A stretch of 64,000 nt of DNA, taken from NCBI GenBank assembly GCA_963662175.1, contig OY759222.1, positions 14,394,222 through 14,458,221 of the forward strand, read 5' to 3'. Below are positions 9,272-20,361 of this stretch, in pieces. The position numbers were made by a program, and so were the translations under genes. The stretch is from Aradus depressus (Eukaryota > Arthropoda > Insecta > Hemiptera > Aradidae). Under the pieces are notes generated by a model. The model made no database searches and was not told the DNA's origin. It was given only the letters and a program-made list of their open reading frames with translations. The stretch's first letter is position 1. Every line of letters begins with the position of its first letter.

Positions 9272-9339
9272 CCCTAGGCCCATCATGCATTCTATCATGT
9301 TCATAGACAAACAGTCAGACTTTTTACCCATATATGGAA

Positions 9340-9440
9340 TATGTGGAGGTCGGAAAACATGAAATTCCGTTGAAAACTCTGCATCGAATTTTCGACCGTT
9401 TACATAACTTCCCCTATACTTCGTAATACAGTAAACGAAG
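9340..9440. repeat. DR1 dispersed repeat fragment
   Basis: Has the DR1 end block in one orientation: ggaaaacatgaaattccgtt, ttcgaccgtttacataactt and cccctatacttcg. Confidence 0.55.
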
Positions 9441-9510
9441 AACCTCTGTGTACAATGAGCCTGCTGGCCCCATCTGCTTCAAGCTTAAACCATAGTAAGC
9501 AAACTATGGA

Positions 9511-9618
9511 CTCTCACACTAGAGCCGGGCTCATGTCCATCAGTGACGAAAGAGCGCTCTGATAGTAGACGATATCTTGTATTTAAAGCCCGGGCATGAG
9601 TCATAATAACTAAGTAAC
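9511..9618 (+). mobile_element. SINE S1 3' fragment
   Basis: Tail-side third of S1: gagccgggctcatgtcc, gacgaaagagcgctct, aagcccgggcatgagtcata and an ataactaagtaacta tail. 5'-truncated. Confidence 0.6.
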
Positions 9619-9629
9619 TAATAAATGCA

Positions 9630-10955
9630 ATAGATACATTTTTTTATTTAATTTAAATGCTGAGGCTTAAGTCTAATTGTAGATCCTGTAATAATTATTA
9701 TAATTTTAGTTTATCAAGTGACCCATCCCTGGCCTCCTTATGTTAAGAATATATTGACACTGTCCTTCATAAGTTAAAGTTTATATAAAAATATTGAGGT
9801 CAGCGAATGATATCCTTGGGGAGGTGTGAGTGCGAAACGGGAGACTCAATGGACATTTGCAAACAATACAATCTCTAAATGTTATGAAAAAAAAATGAAA
9901 GGGGCGTAGTAGCAAAAGTGCTGCAATCTACAACGTAGAACTACATCAACTGTCACTATCTCAATGCATGTTCTATGTCATTAAAGAATTCAGCGAAGGA
10001 CATTTGACATAGCTTTACGTAAAAGAGGGTTCCAGGTTGTGTCACTTTTACTAGTGTGTTATTTGATTTTTTGAACTCAGAAACGATTTTTGCTATGAAC
10101 TTGAAATTAGAAATAAAGATAATCACTTGGATGTGATTAGATTTTGGAAAATAAATGTCGAAAACCGTCCTGAAATTTTAGACTTTTCTTTGAACTACCC
10201 AAACACCGTTAATCTGGTCAAAAAATTGGTTCTTACCAAAATGTTTGTTACTAAATTTACAATCAATTTTATAGTTTCACGGAAAAAAAAATATTATTAG
10301 TAGTAGTAGTATATTATGCTGATTATGCTAATGTTAGTAGAGGAAGAAGGCGTAGCTTTATCGGCGGATTTGATGAGGAAAAGTGGTGCTCGAGGATCCA
10401 CGACTACTCTCCTTTCTTCCTAAATGGACGACTATGCACTATAAGCTATCTAATGATTTATTATTTTATGTATTCAGTGTTCAAAGTGTGACATATTCTC
10501 GTTGCATCCGTGCTCTCAATATCCACTTCCCACCCAGCGCCGGAATATATCTAGTTAATGATTTTGAGGTCTCTCTTGTGAGGTGAATTTCTCCAAAATG
10601 TTCCTAAGTTCCTTAGCAATTAAAGAATGAATGGGAAAGATATTGTAAAGATAAAACTGAAGATATTGTCTTATAAAGTATTACCGGTGGAGAATTGGTA
10701 GAGGACTGAGTAACAGTTCTGTATAATAGGTTCATTAGGAACGGTATCGGAGAATGTTATCTGCTGAATGTCCCCCCTGCGACCACCTACCTCGGGTAAA
10801 TCCGCTTTCCACTCACACTCGGATCTCTGATCCATCCACTTAAATAACAATAATAATAATATTATTTATTATCATTAATGCATAACATGCAAGTAATGTG
10901 TAAGTGGCGCGGTACTCACGAGAATTGATGTGTAAACATCTGCTTTAGTATCAAA
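9630..10955. other. Unassigned 1.3-kb stretch
   Basis: No recognisable gene or repeat family. A 67-codon open frame at 10383-10586 is the longest and has no familiar motif. An AGT/AAT microsatellite lies near 10300 and (AAT)n near 10850. Confidence 0.4.
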
Positions 10956-10959
10956 AATT

Positions 10960-11275
10960 GAGAGCGCCGGTAGATCAGTTGTATGCATGCTTGCCTTCTG
11001 ATCTCAAAGTCGTGGGTTCGAAATCCGGCCGAGGCCCTTAGTTTATTTTATCTGGGAAGTAAAATAAAGTTAAGCACGCCATCCTTCGGATGGGACGTAA
11101 AGCGATAGTCCGGAGTCGGTCACCGTAGGTGAATGAAAATATAGGGTAGGCAAAATTTAGGACTCCCATAGTAGAGTCAGGCTCATGTCCACCAGAGTGA
11201 CGAAAGAGCACTCTGGTAGTAGGCGATATGACTTCGTAGTTAAAGCCCGGGCATGAGTCATAAAACCTAACCTAT
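10960..11275 (+). mobile_element. SINE S1, near full length
   Basis: Head gagcgccggtagatcagttg with B box gggttcgaaatcc, the complete body, and tail ataaaacctaacctat. The region after the tgggacgtaaagcgat block has a small deletion. No clear target duplication found. Confidence 0.87.
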
Positions 11276-11279
11276 AAGA

Positions 11280-11847
11280 AAGTTTTGTATTGGTCTAGAT
11301 GTCTTCTTTCGATATTCCAGGGCGATTACCGTCCTCATTTTCAGGTTCTGGACGAAATAATAGGAAGAAAGAACCTTGGTAGTTATCTGATAATACATGG
11401 GAGCGATTTGAGACCCATGTTCAGATAGATATATCGATTTCAAATATCTGAATAGAATAAATCCATCATTTGTTCCTTATGTAGATGTCCTTCAGATATC
11501 ATCTCTATGCAAAATTTTACACGCATAACGTAACGGTCTTTATTGCTGTTTCCATGTTGCCATTTGATCTTATTTGTGATTAATTCACCTCCAGTGTTCT
11601 GCAGAACTCATCTGACGTCCAGTAGCTCACTACCTTCATCAATAAACATATCCACCCACGTGAGCAAAGATTAAACCAATGTCATGTGTCATGTGCTGCT
11701 GATGTAGAGCGTCCGTTAACGGAACTAATTAGGAACATATATATTCTTAAAATCGAATTTCCACAGAAAACAGAAAAGTCGTCTTTGAATCACCGTCTAT
11801 GTACTTACCCACCTCGAATTAATTAAGAAGAAGAACAGTTTATTACA
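11280..11847. other. No gene recognised
   Basis: Contains no open frame or repeat that I can identify. Confidence 0.4.
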
Positions 11848-12545
11848 TGTATGGGCCACCTTTGACATGTTGCGGGCCAAACTTTAGTGTGCAAATACGT
11901 TCGCGGGCCGCGTAGATGGTTCAAAATAAAATAACGTCGGACTTTAAAGTAGTGTTCATAATTTTTAGCGATAAATATCAGACATGAAATAATAAGACAA
12001 TATTATTATAATACAATTTATTAAAATAACAAAATGAAATGAAAAAAAATAGGTACAATATTATAATTAAATCGTGAAATTTGGAATTATTACAAACTGC
12101 GAAAGTTAAGTAGCGACACCGAAATCAATGAGACACTTGAGCTTGAATTTGGGAAACTAATCCATTGATGTTTGGATTAATTCCACTGATATAAAGACGT
12201 GAAGAATTTTCCAAATTATCTTCAGTGAGCCTTGTACGATGTTTTGATTTATTAACTTTCATCATTGAAAAGAACTGTTCGCATTTATAAGTACTGCCAA
12301 ACGCACAAATCAATCTTCTTGCGAATTGATTGAACGCGACGACATGAATTTTTTCTCACTCGCCTTGCTCGCTCACTTGATTCCGCAGGAGCAAGCGACA
12401 AACCCCATCCTACTCGATCTTCCTAATTTGGAGTGAGTGTGAGTAAGTAGTGTAATATTATTATTTTTTTTAAATTGGGTTTTTCAAAATGTCTCGCGGG
12501 CCGGACCAAATCTTACAGTGGGCCGGTTGTTGCCCACATATGGTT
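11848..12545 (-). mobile_element. hAT-type element with transposase remnant
   Basis: The left end tgtatgggccacctttgaca carries a gcgggcca block, and the right end gtgggccggttgttgcccac carries cgcgggccgg. These form imperfect inverted ends of the kind seen in hAT elements. The transposase relic at 12125-12313 lies between them on the minus strand. No target duplication was resolved. Confidence 0.6.
12125..12313 (-). pseudogene. hAT transposase C-terminal dimerisation-region remnant
   Basis: The 62-codon frame contains GSTYKCEQFFSMMKVNKSKH, then RLTEDNLENSSRLYISGI and a closing QIQAQVSH. This follows the C-terminal pattern of one hAT transposase group, in which a conserved CEQxFSxMKxNKSxxRxRLTD region precedes a short tail ending in SH. 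That group includes relatives domesticated in vertebrate general transcription factor II-I repeat-domain proteins. The DDE domain and the zinc finger are absent, and only the last roughly 60 codons survive. Upstream minus-strand sequence holds a few further hAT-like residues but is frameshifted. Not functional. Confidence 0.7.
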
Positions 12546-12884
12546 AATTATAACAGTCCCATTTACAGAGGTACAATTATACAATAAGGTTCCTTAACCA
12601 TTACCCTTATACACTAAATACAAATCAAAAATAATCAGTTACATTAAAAACAATGCTACTGCTTAAGAATACATTTCAAAAACTCTGAAAGAAAAAATAA
12701 AAACAAAAAAACAAATACAAAGTAACTGAAATGAGTAGAAAATAAACTAATAAACATTCAAAAACAGAGATTATAATTTAAAATAGTGAACGGATATTTT
12801 TGTGTTTCCCTCCCTGAGTTTTCCCTATTTTCTTTACCAAAACGTTTTGATTTGTGTCACACTTAAATAAAATGTTTTTACTGA

Positions 12885-13245
12885 AATTTATTATGTAGTC
12901 CAGTAGGAGCTCAACATTTAGGTGTTCATGGATTTGGAGGATGGAGGTGTCCCTCGAGTACCAACCAATCTGTGGAATTTTGGGCCACTTGAAGAGTTCT
13001 CAAGTTGGTATTGCTTGCAAGACCGGCCCACACTGGGCATGTATACGTTATTACTGGCCGCAACAGAAGCTTGTATATGAGGAGTCTATTGGTTAGATTA
13101 AGGGCTGCCTTTCTGTGGAGTAACGCACAAGTCCGCTCACAGTATCTGCTTTCTGTCTGAAATGTTGCCTGAAGGTCAGTCGTCTGTCTAGAAGAATACC
13201 AACGTAGTTTACTGTATCGGTCCAGTCCAAATTTTCTACTTTGTG
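12885..13245 (-). pseudogene. Jockey-type LINE RT C-terminal remnant
   Basis: The minus strand encodes YVGILLDRRLTFRQHF. After a frameshift it continues ALNLTNRLLIYKLLLRPVIT, YTCPVWAG and LRTLQVAQN. This is the segment downstream of the RT palm in jockey-like non-LTR elements (LGVxLDxxLTW, KxxIYKxxLRPxxxYxCPVW, LQxxQN). At least one frameshift and stops break it. The following minus-strand sequence to about 12550 is AT-rich and may be its 3' UTR. Confidence 0.7.
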
Positions 13246-13504
13246 GGGTAATGTGGGGCTCTTTTAACGGCTGACTTTCCGAAGGTGTTTATAATTTCCA
13301 AAGTATTATTTAGTAATATTTTTTAATAATTCACTTCTTGCGCTAGGGACCTAATTGGAAAAGCCTCAGGACAATTCGTAGATCCGCCCCTGCGATTTAG
13401 AATGAATTTACAGATTTTGTCTCCCCCACAGGTCTACCTTAGAGTGTTCAAGGTATTCAAAAGTACAGAGAGGCCTTGCACACTCATGAGAAAGCAGAAC
13501 TAAC

Positions 13505-14133
13505 TAGGGGTGCGTATCGATATACGATATATCATAAATATCGATATAACTTTGAGAAAATATAGATTTTTTGCATTTATACAGTGACAAGGCGATATAT
13601 CACATATCGATATTGTCCCTTCGATATTCCTTTAGTTGGAGAAGTTACGTTTTATCTATAATTTTTGTGCTCCTATCTCCTTGGCTCTTTTTTCTAAAGC
13701 TGGTCAAACAGTCACAGCTTCACGCAATAGATTGAGTGCAAAAACTGTTGGTAAGTTGCTGTTTTTACAATCCTTGGAAGAACGTTTTTGGCAGTAACAT
13801 CAATGTATATAAGTATATGTGTAAGTATAAATACAATGCTTAGATTGTAATTAGTTTTGTATAACCACTTCATCCCTCCAACATCAACTTTAATTTACGT
13901 TTTATTAAGAGCCAAAAGTATTTTTAGACACTTAAGCAGATTTTTATGTTACATTTTTCTAATTATAGAATTTTTTGATTATATTCATTATAAATACTAG
14001 TTTCTTTGTTTTTTTATTTATCGATATATCGATATTTTTATTTTATTGTTTGCGATATTAGTACATCGATACTTACGATGTGATACAGTAACGATATAAA
14101 ATATCGATATTTTCTCCATGATACGCATCCCTA
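13505..14133. mobile_element. hAT-type MITE rich in TATCGATA
   Basis: The ends taggggtgcgtatc and gatacgcatcccta are inverted repeats. An exact 8-bp direct repeat gaactaac flanks them (13497-13504 and 14134-14141), as hAT insertion gives. Both ends are packed with atatcgat motifs. No transposase frame. Sequences at 46616-46787 and 55960-56195 may be a related family with similar CGATA-rich ends. Confidence 0.82.
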
Positions 14134-14189
14134 GAACTAACCCACTCCTTTGAAATAACAATTACCGACTTTGACAAACTCGGAACGTT

Positions 14190-14720
14190 TCAAGTTACAA
14201 GCCATTTATGATGTCGGTAGTAACATCATGGCCCCATCTCAAATCTGGCGAGAGGATTTCTTCCATGTGAAAGTACATAGTAACATTGGCCACGGTATCA
14301 AACTGCAAATAAATCAATTTCGTTTTTGATCTCCTTCCAAAGCCGACCGTTTTGGGTAAAAGTCAATATTTGACTTACAAGTGGCTTCTGAATTCTCATA
14401 CTTTTGTATCGATAGATTTATTGGATTGGCAGTTATTATTTGCGTCGAGCCCCCTTCCTTCGATTTCGCGGAAAATTAATCGATCCTTAGAGGATTTGGA
14501 ATTTAAATATGAATTATCATGTCGACACATTCGATACATCGGCAGTTATTGAGATTTTTGAGTTGAGCCCCCCCCTTCCATTCGGTTGATCCCGCTTAAA
14601 ATTAATAGGTGTTATCCTTACCGAGCTTTGAATTTACAAATGAAATTTTGTATCAATACATTGATTACAACGACAGTTATTAGAGTTTTTGTAATTTTAG
14701 TTTGCCGAAGTTAGCCTGTG
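14190..14720 (+). repeat. DR1 dispersed repeat, long copy
   Basis: Successive DR1 blocks in one orientation: ccgaccgttttgggtaaaa, ttgacttacaagtggcttct, tcgatagatttattgga and gagcccccttccttcgattt. A second subunit then repeats cgacacattcgatacatcgg and gagccccccccttc, and a third begins near 14650. It shows the family's internal repetition. Confidence 0.65.
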
Positions 14721-14729
14721 TGGATCAAA

Positions 14730-15015
14730 AGGTGTTTTGTTCACCACTTAGCATTCTGTATGCCTCTCAAGACCGGACAAGAGGGATCTGCGCCTTTTTC
14801 AGATCCTTTTCCTTCAGGTAGATAGGTCTGATTTCTCTTGGCCTGACCTCTAGGACTGTACCGCGTGGGCCAACCTGAAGACACAATAGTCTCCTGATGA
14901 AGGACTGTCAAGTGCGCACACTCTCATGACACTGCGCATTCCTCTCGCGCCACTCTGTTTAGACAGGATAACTCTTCACATCTGCCCAATCATCCTGTCC
15001 TCACTCCACCTTAGC
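14730..15015. other. GC-richer segment, unassigned
   Basis: About 280 bases clearly less AT-rich than the surroundings. I see no intact frame. It could be the UTR of a LINE, but nothing I recognise proves it. Confidence 0.3.
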
Positions 15016-15161
15016 TTCCTCTTCCTCAATGTTTTTTTAATTCATAATTTTTAATTCCCGCGCTATACGAAATATAGGGGTAGTTATGTAATCGGTCAGA
15101 TATTGATGGGTTTCACCAGAATATCATGTTTTGTTTTGTTTTTTTTTTGGCTAATTTTTAC

Positions 15162-15502
15162 GAGGGCGCCGGTAGCTCAGTGGTATGCGTGCTTGTCTTC
15201 TGAGCTCAAGAACGTGGGTTCGTAAACCGACCGAGCCTCTTAGTTTATTTTATCTAGGAGGTGAAATAAATTTAAGCACGCCGTCCTTCGGATGGGACGT
15301 GAAACGATAGACCCGAGCCTGTACAATGTCAGGTATTTGTTAAAGACCCCTACCCTAGGTGAATAAAAATTTAGGGTAGGCAAAATTTAGAACTCCCATG
15401 GTAGAGTCGGGCTCATGTCCACCAGAGTGACGAAAGAGCGCTCTGGTAAGTAGGCGATATGACCTCATAGTTAAAGCCCGGGCATGAGTCATAAAACCTA
15501 AT
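15162..15502 (+). mobile_element. SINE S1, full length
   Basis: Complete from gagggcgccggtagctcagt through the B box (gggttcgtaaaccg) and body to tail ataaaacctaatctat. Differs from the consensus by scattered substitutions and one inserted base in the ggtaagtaggcg block. Confidence 0.9.
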
Positions 15503-15664
15503 CTATATCAGTCAATACGTCACTGTCCATTACAGCTGTATCCTGAAGAAAAAAAAATGAGGTAAAAATTAGCTTAACTTTCATTGATACAAAAAAAAAA
15601 AAAAGTCGTCGGTGAATCACAGGCAACGTACTTTCCCATATCGAATTAATCAATTTTTTCGCAC

Positions 15665-16202
15665 ATATATGTATACAGTTACTTTGAAATGAACCAGGAA
15701 CTTTGTACAATCTGCAACAAAAAAATTTTGAAGACGTATACCACCTGTTAATATCCTGTCCGATATACTCCCCCATTAGAAGCCACTTCCTGTCTCAGAG
15801 TATCAGTATAGACCGATCCAACTTTCATACATTACTCCTGGCCCATAATAAAAATTATATCTCAAACATTTTCTATTATTTGAGCAGCGCTTTGAAACTT
15901 AGATCATAAATTGTTAATGAATAATGTACTTCAACTTACATATTATATTGATATTCAATACCTACATCCCCACTCCATATTTACTGAATTTTTTACATTA
16001 TTATTATTAATTTGTAATTATTTATTTTAATTATACTTCTTTTATTTATTTATGTTAATTGTTTAGTTTGTTAATAGTTCCTGTATATATGTCACTATTA
16101 TTTTATATGTGTCATTATTATGTTAATATTATAAAAGTAATGGTCCCTGACTCAATTGTATAAGAGTGATCCCTTTAAACAATAAAAATTATTATTATTA
16201 TA
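15665..16202 (+). mobile_element. LINE 3' end with zinc-knuckle-like tail and ATT repeats
   Basis: Translation in two frames gives LCTICNKK, then FEDVYHLLISCPIYSPIRSH. This is the C-x2-C, H, C-P motif that follows the RT of several LINE clades, and a frameshift separates the two parts. About 290 bases of AT-rich 3' UTR follow, ending aacaataaaaattattatta. The RT itself is missing, so this is a 5'-truncated dead copy. Confidence 0.6.
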
Positions 16203-16628
16203 CTTTTAAATGAGAAATAATAATAATAATAACATAAATAGATATGTTATATACTACGGACAGGTGTATATGGTAGCAGAGACTCTGAAAAGTGTTCTTT
16301 GAATACAGAAATATCACAGGGTGGGCGGGTGTCCTCTCACTATTATATTACCTGTTTCTGATGAGTCTCATTATCTTCTCTTGTTAACTAACTTGTCAGA
16401 TCACAGTGACAAATCACAGGTTGAACATCTATTTAAGAGCGGCTCTAACACTACCATAACATTGCGAAGACGATCAAATTTTTATATTTTGTAGACTAGT
16501 AATCATAGATACTTATAATGAATCAAGAAATATTAAAAAATAAGAGAAAGATAATTAAAAAGTATTAATTTTCTACAGAAAATTATATTTTAGAGTGAGA
16601 TCTCTCAGACCCTAGAAGAGCACATATC
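16203..16628. other. No gene recognised
   Basis: Flank of the gypsy insertion. It holds an (AAT)n run near 16215 and otherwise nothing I can assign. Confidence 0.4.
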
Positions 16629-16633
16629 AACAT

Positions 16634-16791
16634 TGTAATGTGACATATGGTGATGTTAATAAGGTGTTAAAATAATAAGAACATATGAGTAATATAGGAG
16701 TTGATATATAAAAAAATAGAATGAGATTAAAGTTGGGTTATGAACCTGTTTAAAATGTTTCTTTTAAGTGTAATTATCAGTTAACATTACA
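16634..16791 (+). repeat. 5' LTR (158 bp)
   Basis: Bounded by TGTAATG and CATTACA, and matching 20575-20732 base for base as far as I can see. It should hold promoter and polyadenylation signals. An AT-rich gatatataaaaaaatag at about 16700 could serve as a TATA region. Confidence 0.95.
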
Positions 16792-16794
16792 CTT

Positions 16795-16805
16795 TGGCGC
16801 AGTCG
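16795..16805 (+). promoter_or_regulatory. Primer binding site, tRNA-Ser type
   Basis: TGGCGCAGTCG starts three bases after the 5' LTR. It is complementary to the 3' end, with CCA, of tRNA-Ser species whose acceptor ends CGACTGCG. The same site occurs in the second gypsy copy (53543-53553). Confidence 0.85.
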
Positions 16806-16893
16806 GTAGGACACGAATTGATCAAGCAAAAGGAAGATTCGAGGGAATTGAAGAAGTGAAACAATTAAGGTATCTATTTAAACTCCTTAAATT

Positions 16894-19800
16894 ATGATGT
16901 TTGCTTCCGAGACCCCTTTGTCCCCAACTGAGATCCCGGGGCAACAAAATATCTTGGCTTTGTTAGAAAGTCAACAACGGCTCAACCAGCAGCTGATTCA
17001 GGATAGTCATCAGGGTATCCAGAGAATGGTGGGGACTTTGATGACTTCTTTTGTAGAAACAATCACTCGATTAAACAGTACACCCGAAAAAATGTGTATA
17101 AAGAGATTTGACGGCAAAAATGAAGATCCCAAAATCTGGTTGGTCATGTATGAGAAAGCATGCTGTTCAAACAATTGGTGTAGTGACAATTTGAAAATTA
17201 ATAATTTAATATCCCACCTGGTACCCAAAAGTATGGCCGAGAAATGGTACTACTCCCTCATTTCACAGGAAACTCCAGATATATGGGACGTTTGGAGGGC
17301 GTCGTTTCTCACGTCTTTTGAGCAGAATTATTTGGAGCTTGCTGTGCGATCCAACAATTATGGTTATAAAGGAGGTTCGTTGTTGGAATACTTTTATGAA
17401 AAGGAGCGTCTCATGAACCTCTCATACGGGAGTCTGCCAGATAGAGCCTTTCTTCTCATCGTTATGTTAGGCCTGCCAGAGGATCTTCAGAGTAAGTTGT
17501 CTATTATGAACCTAGAAACCAGGGAAGCACTCCGAGTAACTCTCGCTAAGCTAAAGCCGCCAGCTACTTCCCAGGCTCATGAGCGACCTTGGCGTTCGTA
17601 TGCCAGAGTTAAGGAACCAGGCAGAATAAATCAACAGGAGATTAAGAAGGTATTTAAACATAGTACAGCTGATAATAATAAATCTAATGATATTTATTCT
17701 TATTCGTGCTTTACTAGTTTGTTGCCTCCAACTCGGTTGCTGAATGTTAACGGCACTAACCTTACCTCCCTCCTAGATACAGGCTCCAGTGTGAACCTTG
17801 TCAGGTGTGACGTGGTTAGAGCACATGGCTGGCAGCTAGTTCCCGACAGACAAGTACTCAGAGGCTTTAACGGGGCCACAGAAAGGATTAGAAATTCTGT
17901 CCAAATCAAAATTAAATACGACTCAATGATCGTTGAAACCAAGGCCTATGTAGTCCAGCAACTATCCTATGACCTAATAGTTGGGCTAGCCACTTTAAGA
18001 GCGTTAGATTATTCAATAATAAATAAAACGACTCATGAAGAATTAGGTGTCTGCCCACAGTCACAGGAGGTACATATAAGATCCAAGGTTCTTTGCACCA
18101 AAGAGGATCTAATCAAAATGTTTCCTATTCCTCAAGAAAGTGTGTCTCACTCGGTGTATTCAGTTCCCTTTGATCTGAAGAGGGACGCAGAAATTGTACG
18201 TTTAAAGCCATATAGGCTATCTAGGGACAGGTACATGTGGGCCCAGGAGAGGATCCAGGAGTTACTAGATCGTAATATCATCAGGGATTCAAACTCTAAA
18301 TACGCATCGCCCTGTGTCATTGTTCCTAAAGAAAACGGCTCATTGCGGTTGTGCCAGGATTATCGGTCCTTGAATAGCCAAACCGATCTCGACCCCTTTC
18401 CTTTTCCTATCATTGACGAATTAATTTGTAACTTTGGCGGTTGTAATTTTTTCACCAAGATAGACCTGAAGGATGGTTTTTATCAAGTTCCGCTGACCGA
18501 AGAAACAAAGCAGTTTACAGCATTTGTTCTCCCTTTCGGTCATTATGAATTTAATTTCTTACCATTCGGTTGGAAAAATTCCCCTCCCAAGTTTCAGAGG
18601 TTCATTACCAAGGTACTAGGTAACCTGCTGAAGGATCCATGCATATCTGTGTACATTGACGACATACTGATCGGCGGGCGCTCGAAGGAAGAATGTGCTC
18701 ACAAGACATATTTAGTTGTTGAAAGGCTAACTAAGGAAAATGTGAAAATTAACTGGGAAAAAAGTATTTTCTGCAATTCCAGCGTACCTTTTCTTGGAAG
18801 AGTTATTGATGGGAAAACAAAAACAACAAAACAAGAGTCCATAGAGAAAGTGAGAAATATGAGCAGACCTCACGATGTCCATACGCTGCGGGTGTTCACC
18901 GGCCTCACCAGTCACTTCAGAGCATTTATCCCAAAGTATGCCGACATAGTCAGACCTCTAGACCGGCTGAAGGGTAAGGAGGTAGAATTCGCGTGGACCA
19001 AAGAAACAGAGGATGCTTTTAGGACTTTAGTAGAGAAAATTACCAGCAACCCTGTGCTTCAGCTACCGGACTGGAACTTGCCATTCGAGCTGTGTACTGA
19101 TGCATCCCACTTTGGTTGTGGAGCTATCTTGTATCAGCGGGACCAGGCTCTTCCCAAGAAGCAGCAGCTCAGAGTAATTGGGTATTTCTCTCAGTCTTTC
19201 ACGAGTGCGGAGCTCAACTATTCTGTGACAGAAAAGGAAGCCCTGGCTGTGGTAAAGGCAATTAAGTATTTCAGGTCGTACATAGAGTCTAGGGAGGTCT
19301 CCATAAACACCGACCATCAAGCACTCACCCACATAATGAATATAGCGGAACCTAAAGGCCGGCTGGCAAGGTGGCAGGTCTTTTTAATGAGCTATAATAT
19401 CAAAATTCTACACCGAACCGGAAAAGATCTAGAAGATGCAGACGCCATTCCCAGGTTGTGTGTCAAGACAGACGTACATCAAATTTGGCAAAAAGTTGAG
19501 ACCGGTAACAACAAGGACAAAGTACAAGTAAAACCTGACATGGTGCCGGTGATCCTACGTTCTTATCATGACGACCCCGACTCAGGTGGGCATGATGGAT
19601 TTTGGAAAACCTATTTCAAAATCAAATGTAGATTTTATTGGCCAAACATGAAACAGAATATTCTGAATTATGTCAGAAGTTGTCATGCTTGTCAATTAGC
19701 AAAATTTAAATTTAGGCCAAAACCTGATGTAATGATTATTCCAAGCACAGCAGATGCACCCTTCGAATGTATTCATTTGGATTTTGGTGAAAGAATGAAG

Positions 19801-20361
19801 AAATCAGAGACAAGCCGAAAGACACAGTCCTTTATTGTTGCTGTCGATGAACATTCAAGATATGTTTGTGCCAAAGCCATGAAAGAAAGTGCATGTGCTG
19901 TTATAAATTTCTTAGAAGAGTTTCCTCACATCAATAAGGTGAAAAAGATAGTTACTGACAATGGACCGCAGTTTGTCTCAGGAGCATTGAAAACGTTCGC
20001 AGACGAGAGACAGATCAAGTTAGTTAGAATTGCTCCATATCACCCAGCTGGAAACGGATTGGCCGAAAGGAAAATCAGAGACATTAAACAATTCATGTCT
20101 CTATACCCTACCTTTAAAGGAGGATGGAAAAACTGTTTAGACGCTGCCGTGAGACACATCAACAGATCGTACACTTCGTTTTTAGGTTGCTCCCCTCAGT
20201 TAAAAGCATTCGGCGTCAAAGCTTCTCTGCCTGCTGACGATAAGTACGGTATCTCTCTCGATATGATCAAAGAAACGCCCTTGTCCGAAGAAAAACAAAA
20301 TCAATATAAAGAAAATATGAAGCATTACTTCGACAAGCGACACGCAAAAATATTCCAGTAA
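16894..20361 (+). CDS. Gag-Pol polyprotein of the gypsy element (1155 aa)
   Basis: A single frame carries all enzymatic domains. Gag spans about 1-280 (conserved RFDGKNEDPKIWL at 71-83) and lacks a CCHC zinc knuckle. Protease has LLDTGSS with the catalytic DTG at 295-297. The RT runs from about 425, with IDLKDGF at 523-529 and the catalytic YIDD at 587-590. RNase H has TDAS (Asp736), TEKEAL (779-784) and NTDHQAL (805-811). Integrase has an HHCC finger (His892, His900, Cys930, Cys933) and the DDE triad Asp963, Asp1022, Glu1058, with 35 residues between the last two. Gag and Pol are fused with no frameshift between them. The stop after residue 1155 is premature: the homologous tail continues in another frame (20362-20579). 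Relative to the second copy, Gag lacks about 95 N-terminal residues, so an upstream start may be lost or the families differ. Confidence 0.95.
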   Translation: MMFASETPLSPTEIPGQQNILALLESQQRLNQQLIQDSHQGIQRMVGTLMTSFVETITRLNSTPEKMCIKRFDGKNEDPKIWLVMYEKACCSNNWCSDNLKINNLISHLVPKSMAEKWYYSLISQETPDIWDVWRASFLTSFEQNYLELAVRSNNYGYKGGSLLEYFYEKERLMNLSYGSLPDRAFLLIVMLGLPEDLQSKLSIMNLETREALRVTLAKLKPPATSQAHERPWRSYARVKEPGRINQQEIKKVFKHSTADNNKSNDIYSYSCFTSLLPPTRLLNVNGTNLTSLLDTGSSVNLVRCDVVRAHGWQLVPDRQVLRGFNGATERIRNSVQIKIKYDSMIVETKAYVVQQLSYDLIVGLATLRALDYSIINKTTHEELGVCPQSQEVHIRSKVLCTKEDLIKMFPIPQESVSHSVYSVPFDLKRDAEIVRLKPYRLSRDRYMWAQERIQELLDRNIIRDSNSKYASPCVIVPKENGSLRLCQDYRSLNSQTDLDPFPFPIIDELICNFGGCNFFTKIDLKDGFYQVPLTEETKQFTAFVLPFGHYEFNFLPFGWKNSPPKFQRFITKVLGNLLKDPCISVYIDDILIGGRSKEECAHKTYLVVERLTKENVKINWEKSIFCNSSVPFLGRVIDGKTKTTKQESIEKVRNMSRPHDVHTLRVFTGLTSHFRAFIPKYADIVRPLDRLKGKEVEFAWTKETEDAFRTLVEKITSNPVLQLPDWNLPFELCTDASHFGCGAILYQRDQALPKKQQLRVIGYFSQSFTSAELNYSVTEKEALAVVKAIKYFRSYIESREVSINTDHQALTHIMNIAEPKGRLARWQVFLMSYNIKILHRTGKDLEDADAIPRLCVKTDVHQIWQKVETGNNKDKVQVKPDMVPVILRSYHDDPDSGGHDGFWKTYFKIKCRFYWPNMKQNILNYVRSCHACQLAKFKFRPKPDVMIIPSTADAPFECIHLDFGERMKKSETSRKTQSFIVAVDEHSRYVCAKAMKESACAVINFLEEFPHINKVKKIVTDNGPQFVSGALKTFADERQIKLVRIAPYHPAGNGLAERKIRDIKQFMSLYPTFKGGWKNCLDAAVRHINRSYTSFLGCSPQLKAFGVKASLPADDKYGISLDMIKETPLSEEKQNQYKENMKHYFDKRHAKIFQ

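Noticed and set aside
16634..16791. Bacterial or viral origin of the window
   Set aside because: SINEs, LINEs, poly(A) tails and several eukaryotic DNA transposon superfamilies are present and there are no operons.
20340..20361. Programmed -1 frameshift near the end of the gypsy polyprotein
   Set aside because: An A-rich stretch exists but no canonical slippery heptamer or downstream structure is evident. A simple indel is more economical.
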